Source of the DNA: Paracoccaceae bacterium
Lineage (GTDB): Bacteria > Pseudomonadota > Alphaproteobacteria > Rhodobacterales > Rhodobacteraceae
Direction: 5' to 3'
Length of the DNA: 6,047 nucleotides
Assembly: GCA_902525995.1 (NCBI GenBank)
Contig: CABZJG010000110.1
Span: 1-6,047 of the forward strand
The notes below the pieces were generated by a model. It was not told the origin of the DNA. It made no database searches and saw nothing but the letters and a program-made list of their open reading frames with translations. This document shows positions 1 to 5,962 of the stretch, piece after piece. Each line of letters begins with the position of its first letter. Position 1 is the first letter of the stretch. A program made the position numbers and the translations under genes.

Positions 1-129
1 CTGTATTTCTTGACCACAAAAACTTCACCCACCCCAATATCCAAAGCGTTCTTCAACTGATGAGTGATCCGTTGAAAGGTGCCGTTAAACCACTAATTTC
101 AAACATCTATTTCAGTATCGAGGCAGTAG
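1..129. other. Intergenic stretch, no supported gene
   Basis: This stretch lies downstream of the betA stop codon and runs off the window edge. I see no start codon with a ribosome binding site leading into a convincing protein on either strand, and no G+C-rich hairpin followed by a T-run that would serve as a terminator for betA. Plus-strand frame 3 is open from the edge to 236 but would run about 107 bases antisense into betA. A short open minus-strand frame (92 down to 1) could be the beginning of a gene outside the window, but it has no credible start. Confidence 0.5.
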
Positions 130-1788
130 CTATCGCTGTTTTTGTTGCCAGCCTTCGGCAATCCACGGGGCCGCATTGGCTTTGGCCAGTGGCTCGCGAC
201 CCAGGATATGATCACTGGCTTTTTCACCAACCATAGTCGACGGACCATTCAGGTTGCCATTGGTGATTTGCGGAAAAATGCTGCTGTCAGCCACACGCAA
301 AGCCTCTACGCCGATCACCCGGTTTTCTGGATCAACCACGGCCAATGGATCATCAGAACGGCCCATTTTGCAGGTTCCACAAGGATGATAAGCGCTTTCC
401 ACATGCTCTTTAATGAACGCATTCAACTCTTCTTCTGTTTGAACCTGAGCCCCTGGCTGAATTTCATGTTTCACATAGGGCTGAAAAGCTTCTTGCGCAA
501 AAATCTCACGGGTCAATTTTATTGCCGTGCGAAAATCAGACCAGTCCTTTTCGTTCGACATATAGTTGAACAGAATTTTTGGCGGCTCAGCCGGATCGCT
601 AGACCGCAAAGTGACCGAGCCTCGCGATGGGCTACGCATGGGGCCGACATGAGCCTGAAACCCATGGCCTTCAGCCGCAGCTTGTCCATCATAGCGCACG
701 GCAATGGGCAAAAAGTGATATTGCAGATCGGGGTAATCGACCCCAGCCGCCGATCGGATGAACGCCGCACTTTCAAATTGATTTGACGCGCCCGGCCCGC
801 GGCGCGCAAATAGCCACTGCGCCCCGACCCAAGCTTTTCCAAGAAGGTTCCAGTATTTATAAAGGCTGATAGGTTGGCTCGCAGCCATTTGAATATAGAG
901 CTCTAGGTGATCTTGCAGGTTCTGGCCAACACCGGGTCGGTCCGCAGCCACATTAATTCCATGCTCCGCCAAATGCGCAGCCGGGCCAATTCCGGACAGC
1001 ATCAAAAGCTTTGGAGAATTGATCGAAGACGCGGCAATAATCACCTCACGCCGCGCCGAAATTGTCTCAATGCGGCCCGAACGGGCAATCTCAACCCCAG
1101 TTGCACGGCCCTCAACAAGCACAATTTTTCGGGCCAGCCCGCGCACAAGGGTGCAGTTTTGACGTTTCAGAGCGGGCTTAAGATAGGCATTGGCCGCCGA
1201 CCAGCGTTGGCCCTTAAAGATGGTGTGCTCCATCGCGCCAAAGCCTTCTTGCTGATGCCCGTTATAATCGTCAGTGACCGGGTATCCAGCCTGCCGCCCC
1301 GCTTCGACAAAGGCGGTGACCAATGGGTTGCTACGTTTGCCGCGGGTGATATGCAGCGGGCCGTCTTTGCCCCGCCAGTCCGGGTCACCGCCATGACCTG
1401 CATCATCCCAATGCTCCATGCGCTTGAAATACGGCAAAACGTCCGCATAACTCCAGCCATCTGCGCCCATCTCGGCCCATGTCTCATAGTCGCGCGCGTG
1501 ACCGCGCACATAGACCATTCCATTGATGCTCGAAGAGCCACCAATCACTTTTCCGCGCGGACAGGCCAGTTGACGCCCCCCCAGATGCGGCTCGGGCTCT
1601 GACCAATAGCCCCAATCGTAACGCGGCATATTCATCGGATAGCTTAAGGCGCCGGGCATTTGGATCAAAGGTCCGGCATCTGATCCACCAAACTCAATCA
1701 CAATAACCGATGCACCTGAAGCACTAAGACGGTCCGCCATTGCGCAGCCAGCGCTGCCCGCCCCAACAATCACAAAATCCGCCTGCAT
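130..1788 (-). CDS. betA: Choline dehydrogenase (GMC oxidoreductase, FAD-dependent)
   Basis: The product oxidises choline to betaine aldehyde, and in this family often onward to glycine betaine, as an FAD flavoprotein that passes electrons to the respiratory chain, usually at the membrane. The 552 residues match the usual BetA length of about 550-560. Visible landmarks are the N-terminal dinucleotide fold (GAGSAG at 9-14, acidic E32 ending strand 2), the first GMC signature (RGKVIGGSSSING around 78-90), the second signature (SSINSPKLLMLSGIGP, 254-269), VGQNLQDHLE near 287-296, the active-site histidine in YHPCGTCKMG (H468), and the C-terminal NGNLNGPSTMVGEK block with the conserved Asn near 512-514. 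The ATG at 1788 is preceded by GGAG with a 6-base gap and begins directly at the FAD fold, so the start is secure. The gene is divergent from the BetI-like regulator, which probably represses it. The strand-2 end reads IEFGG where this family usually has EAGG, a minor oddity. Other GMC alcohol dehydrogenases are possible, but the betI/betC context favours choline. Confidence 0.93.
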   Translation of the reverse strand: MQADFVIVGAGSAGCAMADRLSASGASVIVIEFGGSDAGPLIQMPGALSYPMNMPRYDWGYWSEPEPHLGGRQLACPRGKVIGGSSSINGMVYVRGHARDYETWAEMGADGWSYADVLPYFKRMEHWDDAGHGGDPDWRGKDGPLHITRGKRSNPLVTAFVEAGRQAGYPVTDDYNGHQQEGFGAMEHTIFKGQRWSAANAYLKPALKRQNCTLVRGLARKIVLVEGRATGVEIARSGRIETISARREVIIAASSINSPKLLMLSGIGPAAHLAEHGINVAADRPGVGQNLQDHLELYIQMAASQPISLYKYWNLLGKAWVGAQWLFARRGPGASNQFESAAFIRSAAGVDYPDLQYHFLPIAVRYDGQAAAEGHGFQAHVGPMRSPSRGSVTLRSSDPAEPPKILFNYMSNEKDWSDFRTAIKLTREIFAQEAFQPYVKHEIQPGAQVQTEEELNAFIKEHVESAYHPCGTCKMGRSDDPLAVVDPENRVIGVEALRVADSSIFPQITNGNLNGPSTMVGEKASDHILGREPLAKANAAPWIAEGWQQKQR

Positions 1789-1794
1789 GGTTGT

Positions 1795-1798
1795 CTCC
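1795..1798 (-). promoter_or_regulatory. Ribosome binding site of betA
   Basis: On the minus strand GGAG lies six bases before the ATG at 1788. It fixes the betA start, because no other in-frame start sits this close to the FAD-binding strand. Confidence 0.65.
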
Positions 1799-1851
1799 GC
1801 AAAATTTGCATCGTCGATAGCATGCGTATTTGATCAGGTAAATAAAAACTC

Positions 1852-1863
1852 AAATGATCATTT
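1852..1863. promoter_or_regulatory. Perfect 12-base palindrome, candidate BetI operator
   Basis: AAATGATCATTT reads identically on both strands and lies about midway between the two divergent starts. A shorter related site, TTTGATCA, occurs at 1829-1836. TetR-family dimers bind dyads of this kind, though commonly longer ones, so this may be the core of a larger imperfect operator. Function is inferred from position and symmetry only. Confidence 0.45.
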
Positions 1864-1925
1864 AATTTTTTATCTCGCACTCGAATTTTATTGCAAAACA
1901 TAGCGCAACACGGCACACCGAGCGC

Positions 1926-2522
1926 ATGCAACGCATCAAAATAAGAGATATCCGCAACGCCGAGTTTATCGAAGCCACTTTGCAAGCGGTGCATAAACAC
2001 GGGCTTGGTGCAGTCACAATGAGTGAAGTTGCTCAGGAAACCGGTGCGACTGCAGCCAGCATCAATTATTATTTTGGCTCTAAAGAACGGTTGATGGAAG
2101 CCACTATGCGACACCTTCTGGGACTTTTGCGTGCTGCAATGGTGCGAAATTTAAACGCTGCAAGCAGCCCATTGGACCGGCTTTATGCCACGTTGGACGC
2201 CAACTTTGATGATCACTTGTTTACAGCAGAAAAATGCAGCGTTTGGGTGCAATTTTGGGCTGCTGCGCCCTATGCGCCAGCCTTGGCAAGGTTACAGCGG
2301 CTTAACCGTGCCCGCGCGGCGAGCCATTTGCGGCATGACCTACGCCCATTAGTGGACAGAGATCAGGCCGCAACAATCCGGCAGACCTTGCAATCTTATA
2401 TGGACGGTGTCTGGCTCAATACCGCCCAAAATGCTCTGGCGGTAAATCCGGCGTTGGCCCGCCGTGATGCCCGCGCTGTGCTTGATTTGTTGCTGGCATC
2501 GGATCAGTCGCCGCGCGGATAA
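1926..2522 (+). CDS. betI: BetI-type TetR-family transcriptional regulator
   Basis: This 198-residue protein has the layout and length of BetI, the choline-responsive TetR repressor of betaine synthesis genes (E. coli BetI is about 195 residues). The N-terminal helix-turn-helix spans roughly 28-56 (TMSEVAQETGATAASINYYF followed by GSKERL), followed by MEATMRHLLGLLR, which matches the BetI helix after the DNA-binding domain. The C-terminal ligand and dimer domain keeps the BetI pattern NFDD (93-96), WVQFWAAAPYAPALARLQRL (107-126) and YMDGVWL (158-164). The protein is expected to bind the region between itself and betA, repress both, and let go when choline is present; this is family knowledge, not visible in the sequence. 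The ATG at 1926 has only a weak upstream CGAG, but the N-terminus lines up with BetI relatives. Its last 19 bases overlap the end of betC on the opposite strand. Confidence 0.88.
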   Translation: MQRIKIRDIRNAEFIEATLQAVHKHGLGAVTMSEVAQETGATAASINYYFGSKERLMEATMRHLLGLLRAAMVRNLNAASSPLDRLYATLDANFDDHLFTAEKCSVWVQFWAAAPYAPALARLQRLNRARAASHLRHDLRPLVDRDQAATIRQTLQSYMDGVWLNTAQNALAVNPALARRDARAVLDLLLASDQSPRG

Positions 2523-4018
2523 CGCTGCGCTGCCTCCAATTGATTGAGATCCATATGATTGCGCATAAACCGCTCAGAGGCCTGTTGTAGCGGTTGGTAG
2601 TCCCATGGGTAATACCCGCCTTGCCTCAAGGCGTCATAAACCACCCAGCGGCATGCCTGACTTTGGCGTACGGCGGCATCAAATGCGGGCAGATCCCAGC
2701 GCGCAGACACTTCGGCACTGAGTTGCGCATGAACCGCCTGATGCTCTGGCATTGCTGCAAGATTATTAAGCTCATTTGGATCTGCCTCAAGGTCGAATAA
2801 CTGGTCTGGATCAATCGCACATCGGTTGAACTTCCACCGGCCCGAGCGCAGTGAAACCATTGGGGCGTATGACGCCTCAGCGGCATATTCCATCATCACC
2901 GGGGTGTGGCGCTCAGCGCCTTGGCCCAGTGCGACAAGACTTTCACCTGCGGTCCGTCCACGGGGCCACTTCATCCATGTCCACCCCTGCTAGCTCACAA
3001 AGCGTCGGGCAAACATCTATGGTCGACACTGGTACATCAATCAGGCCCGGCGTCATGTCAGAACTGCTGATCATCAAAGGCACGCGCGACGAGCCATCGA
3101 AAAATGACATTTTGAACCAAAGACCCCGCTCTCCAAGCATATCTCGTGATCAGAGACAAAAAGGATGTTTGCGCTTTGGCCGGTGGCATCAAGAACCTCA
3201 AGAATGTCACCAATTTTCTCATCAAGATAGCTAATATTGGCAAAATAGGCCCGCCGTGACCGTTCAATCATCGTGGCGGTAATCTCATAAGACCGCCAGT
3301 CATTGGCATCAAAAATACGCTGTGAATGGGCATCCTGATCCGAATAGGGCATGGCGGCGACTTGCGGCTGTAAATGTGCACAGTCGGCATAAAGATCCCA
3401 GTATTTTTGTCGCGCCACATAGGGATCATGGGGGTGCGTAAAGCTCACGGTTAAGCACCATGGCCGCGCATCAGCGCCCCGCACCAAATCATAAAGCTTG
3501 CGGGCGGCATGGTGGGCGACCTCGTCATCATATTCCAGCTGATTGGTAATTTCAGCAACGCCAGCGCCGGTCACCGAGCCCATATTATGATACCACCAGT
3601 CAATGCGCTCGCCCGGTTTTCTGTAATCTGGCGTCCAGCCAAAATCAGCCGGATAAATATCGGTTGTCAGCCTTTCTTCAAACCCATGCAATTGATCTGG
3701 CCCAACAAAGTGCATTTTTCCTGACAGGCAGGTATAATACCCAGCGCGGCGAAGATGGTGAGCGTAGGTTGGAATTGCAGAGGAAAATTCTGCAGCATTA
3801 TCATAGACTTGATTTTTTGATGGCAATTGACCCGACATAAACGCCGCCCGCCCCGGTGCGCACAGCGGGCTGGCCGTATAGGCATTTGCAAACCGCGTTG
3901 ATCGCTCGGCCAATCGTTTAAGGTTCGGAGTATGAAGCCACTCTGCCGGTCCGTCGGGAAACAGCGTACCGTTCAATTGATCGACCATGAGGATAAGTAT
4001 GTTTGGTTTACGGGTCAT
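2504..4018 (-). pseudogene. betC: Choline sulfatase, frame disrupted twice as written
   Basis: Choline sulfatase hydrolyses choline-O-sulfate to choline and sulfate in the cytoplasm, feeding BetA. After correcting two single-base shifts the product is about 504 residues, close to the known Sinorhizobium enzyme (about 510). The N-terminus shows the metal-site Asp (ILILMVDQL, D13) and the sulfatase motif PLCAPGR, whose C53 would become formylglycine. The choline-sulfatase stretches SGKMHFVGPDQLHGFEERL (99-117) and TDIYPADFGWTPDYRKPGER follow, then HPHDP (195-199) and VSDH (D290, H291). One base appears missing at about 3145: the frame should continue GDMLGERGLWFKMSFFDGSS but reads EICLESGVF and stops at 3074. 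The correct frame is then readable to about 2951, where one extra base returns it to the original frame (AGESLVALGQG onward) to the TGA at 2504. The ATG at 4018 overlaps the permease stop as ATGA and has its own AGAGGG site six bases upstream. Either sequencing indels or a recent mutation explains this; no other damage is visible. Confidence 0.87.
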
Positions 4019-4030
4019 TTTGGGCCCTCT
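4015..4030 (-). promoter_or_regulatory. Permease stop / betC start overlap with ribosome binding site
   Basis: On the minus strand AGAGGG (4030-4025) lies six bases before the betC ATG (4018-4016), whose ATGA shares bases with the TGA of the upstream permease. The binding site is therefore inside the permease coding sequence. This arrangement supports translational coupling and co-transcription of the two genes. Confidence 0.7.
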
Positions 4031-4944
4031 GAAGTGGTTGAAGGAGGGACTGGGGTCAACCGCCTGCGCTGACCAGCTGTTTCACGCCAACTGAGAATGC
4101 TAATCGACGTTAAAATAATCGTTCCGCCCACAATTACCCAAATATCGACACCTTCCGCAAAAACCAGCGCACCCAAAAGAACAGACCATATCAGCTGCAA
4201 GAAATTTACGGGCTGGGTGACGTTCACAAGAGCGACAGCCAAGGCTCGGGTCATGGCATAATGACCCAAAGTGGCCAGACCGGCGACCACAAACAGGATC
4301 AAAACATCAAACAGGCTTGGCGGCACCCAAACCGACCAAGCCAAGGGTGCCAATCCGAGTGTTGTCACAAGCGACAGCATCACCACCACCACCGAGGCCG
4401 AAACTTGATCGCTGGCCCGCTTTGCAAGCAGATAAGAGCATGAAAAGAAGAACGCATTGGCCAGCATGGTCAAATGACCTGCACCCACCTCGCGAAATCC
4501 GGGCCGTAAAATAATCACCACCCCAACCAAAGCCACCATCACGGCCACCATGCGATCAAGGGCCAGTTTTTCGCGCAAAAACACCGCTGCGCCAAACATC
4601 ACGCACACCGGGGTCAAATAGCTCATGGCAGTGACATCTGCGATCGGTATTCGCGCCATGGCAAAAAACCACAGTGTCACACCGATAGAATGGGCAGCCC
4701 CGCGCCCAACAAATACCCACATCAATGGTTTGGTGATGGCGCCGCGCTGCCAGCTGCGGCGAAATTCAGGGATCATTGGCACCAACAACACCAAGCCGAG
4801 CGCATAGCGTAAAAAGGCAGCTTCGGCAGCAGGGACCCCTGTGCCAAGATACTTGACCAAAGCTGTGACACCGACAAACAGTAGTCCACTGAAAGTCATC
4901 CATAGAATTGCACGAAAGGGCTGATAATCACTTGAGGCGCTCAT
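4015..4944 (-). CDS. EamA/DMT-superfamily permease, 10 transmembrane helices
   Basis: The 309-residue product is a hydrophobic inner-membrane carrier of the drug/metabolite transporter superfamily. It shows the two-repeat EamA architecture: repeat one about residues 12-147, ending in LVGVVIILRP, and repeat two about 155-286, ending in VGGTIILTSISIL. Each repeat has about five membrane helices, with FLRYALGLVLL near 44-54 and YLTPVCVMFGAAVFLREKL near 109-127 being typical family segments. A hydrophilic, basic and Pro/Ser-rich tail follows (GQRRRLTPVPPSTTSEGPK). The substrate cannot be read from the sequence; EamA members move amino acids, amines, nucleosides and other metabolites, mostly as exporters. 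The ATGA overlap with betC suggests a role tied to choline-O-sulfate or choline metabolism, which is inference. The start at 4944 has only a G-run (GGGGG) abutting the ATG, a poor ribosome site, but no alternative in-frame start lies in the 38-base gap to lysE, which suggests re-initiation after lysE. Confidence 0.9.
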   Translation of the reverse strand: MSASSDYQPFRAILWMTFSGLLFVGVTALVKYLGTGVPAAEAAFLRYALGLVLLVPMIPEFRRSWQRGAITKPLMWVFVGRGAAHSIGVTLWFFAMARIPIADVTAMSYLTPVCVMFGAAVFLREKLALDRMVAVMVALVGVVIILRPGFREVGAGHLTMLANAFFFSCSYLLAKRASDQVSASVVVVMLSLVTTLGLAPLAWSVWVPPSLFDVLILFVVAGLATLGHYAMTRALAVALVNVTQPVNFLQLIWSVLLGALVFAEGVDIWVIVGGTIILTSISILSWRETAGQRRRLTPVPPSTTSEGPK

Positions 4945-4982
4945 CCCCCAAAAAGGCGTGAATTTAAAAGGGTGTGCAAGTC

Positions 4983-5578
4983 TTATTGCGACAAAATTAA
5001 ACCAAATGCGATGCTAAACATCACAGCGGCAATCCCAATATCTAAAACCTGCCAGGCGCGCGGCCTTGCAAAGAAAGGTGCAAGCAGCCGGGCACCGTAG
5101 CCCAGCGAAAAGAAAAACACAAAACTTGTAGGATAGCGCCGACGCCAAAGACCTCTGGTTGCGCGGATTGCACGGCAATAGAGCCCAGTAAAACAACCGT
5201 ATCAAGATAGACATGCGGGTTGAGCCAAGTCAGAGCCAAACAGGTCAATACCGCAGCCGGCAAGGTACTGAACTCACCTTCAGCATTGAGGCCCGTTCCA
5301 CCGCGCCACGCGGAATAGAGGCTTTTCGCGCCATACAAGAACAAAAATATCGCCCCGCCATACCGCATCGCATCGATTACAATAGGCGCTGACTGGACAA
5401 ACCGGCCAAAGCCGCTCACCCCAAGATAAATCAATAGAGCATCAGAAACAGAACAGGTCAGGCAAACAATAAAAACATAGCGCCGCAATAAACCGGCGCG
5501 CAGAACGAAATCATTTTGAGCCCCGATCGCAAGGATCAACGACAGCCCAAGACCAAAACCCGCAAAAAAAGCCTGCAT
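4983..5578 (-). pseudogene. LysE/ArgO-family amino acid exporter, one frameshift as written
   Basis: This is an inner-membrane exporter of the LysE family, closest in style to ArgO/LysE carriers that expel arginine or lysine. The first 150 residues read normally: ILAIGAQNDFVLRAGLLRRY (15-34, the family GAQN-FVLR-GL motif), a membrane segment near 70-82, and LTWLNPHVYLDTVVLLGS (116-133), the hallmark second motif. At about 5128 one base appears to be missing. As written the frame continues QVLCFSFRW and stops at 5042. Inserting one base there restores SFVFFFSLGYGARLLAPFFA, then RPRAWQVLDIGIAAVMF and a C-terminal helix ending at the TAA at 4983. The corrected length is 198 residues, normal for the family. 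An alternative repair point is the T-run at about 5112-5116. AGAGGA five bases before the ATG at 5578 supports the start. It lies 48 bases after the winged-helix gene and 38 before the permease, so co-transcription is likely. Confidence 0.85.
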
Positions 5579-5589
5579 CTATTCCTCTG
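5579..5589 (-). promoter_or_regulatory. Ribosome binding site of the LysE-family gene
   Basis: On the minus strand AGAGGA precedes the ATG at 5578 with a five-base AT-rich gap. It is the clearest ribosome site on this strand apart from that of betC and supports the chosen start. Confidence 0.6.
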
Positions 5590-5626
5590 CACTTCTGTGA
5601 CACACTTCGGCGCAGATTAGTCTAGA

Positions 5627-5962
5627 TCAAATTGATGCAACAGCCTCTAATTGACGGCTTTCTGGCTCGGTGGCGACATAAGATCCCGCCTTAGTGCTTG
5701 GGGCATGGGCCAAAAGCCCCCGCTCTAGCAGGTTCTTTAAACTGCGGTGGAATGTCGGTTGCGTCATCTCAAAAACCAAGGAATGACTCTTAATGTCATC
5801 CGAGCGCGCGATCCCCTCGCTTCCGGCTATCACGCTTTGAACAGCATAAAAGACATCTTTTTCATTTTGAGATAAATCTCCAAGTCCGAGATCCCGCTCC
5901 ATTCCAAGCAACAGCGCGCGTAATTGTGCGACATTTAAGTATCTTTGGGTTGGCAGTCCCAT
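5627..5962 (-). CDS. Small winged-helix (MarR-like) putative transcriptional regulator
   Basis: The 111-residue protein is probably a DNA-binding regulator, but I do not recognise a named family member. After a short N-terminal helix (about 10-25), LSQNEKDVFYAVQSVI (30-45) resembles the first helix of a winged-helix domain. SDDIKSHSLVFEMTQPTFHR (54-73) followed by SLKNLLERGLLAHAP (74-88) has the pattern of a helix-turn-helix with recognition helix ending in an L-x-x-L-x-x-x-G-L-L block, as in MarR-type proteins. SYVAT (94-98) would be the wing strand. It is shorter than typical MarR proteins (about 140-160) because it lacks the long C-terminal dimerisation helices. It is 48 bases upstream of the LysE-type gene on the same strand and might regulate it or itself. 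The ATG at 5962 has GAAGGA upstream but with a rather long gap of about 12 bases, and an internal Met21 is an alternative start. Confidence 0.7.
   Translation of the reverse strand: MGLPTQRYLNVAQLRALLLGMERDLGLGDLSQNEKDVFYAVQSVIAGSEGIARSDDIKSHSLVFEMTQPTFHRSLKNLLERGLLAHAPSTKAGSYVATEPESRQLEAVASI

Larger units (their letters stand above)
1789..1925. promoter_or_regulatory. Divergent betA-betI control region
   Basis: This 137-base gap separates two divergently transcribed genes and must hold both promoters. It is AT-rich in its middle (about 1827-1892), unlike the flanking coding DNA. It contains the TGATCA core twice (1831-1836 and 1855-1860, 24 bases apart, about two helical turns plus a few bases); the second copy sits inside a perfect 12-base palindrome. 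Closer to betA, ATCGTCGAT (1810-1818) and GCATGC (1820-1825) add further dyad symmetry, probably in the betA leader. BetI proteins are known to bind the intergenic DNA of bet operons and release it with choline, so the TGATCA sites are inferred operators. I could not fix -35/-10 boxes with confidence: TTGATC at 1830-1835 with AATGAT at 1853-1858 is a weak candidate for betI. Confidence 0.6.

Noticed and set aside
1..92. Minus-strand open frame reading off the left edge (contains GTFQRITHQLKNALDIGVGE)
   Set aside because: It looks mildly protein-like but has no ATG and no ribosome site, and only about 30 codons are visible, so it cannot be supported.
3..236. Plus-strand frame 3 open from the window edge to a TAG at 234-236 (about 77 codons)
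   Set aside because: It would overlap betA antisense for over 100 bases, its sequence beyond 130 merely mirrors betA coding, and it has no recognisable motif or start in the window.
907..1602. Long plus-strand open frame opposite betA (231 codons)
   Set aside because: It lies wholly antisense to a well-supported gene, shows no domain pattern, and has an Arg/His-rich composition typical of shadow frames. The same applies to 142-786.
3140..3150. Programmed ribosomal frameshifting in betC or the LysE-type gene
   Set aside because: There is no X-XXY-YYZ slippery heptamer or downstream stem at any of the three points, and betC would need shifts in two opposite directions within 200 bases. Simple indels are the better explanation.
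2851..3234. Plus-strand open frame opposite betC
   Set aside because: The choline sulfatase reading on the minus strand explains this DNA; the plus frame has low-complexity, motif-free content.
5586..5616. Possible terminator hairpin (TCTGC / GCAGA) between the winged-helix gene and the LysE-type gene
   Set aside because: It has only five paired bases with a 21-base loop and no T-run, so it is too weak to call.
5626..5636. Near-palindrome ATCAA-A-TTGAT at the end of the winged-helix gene
   Set aside because: It is short, AT-rich and includes the stop codon; such dyads are expected by chance and nothing else supports a function.
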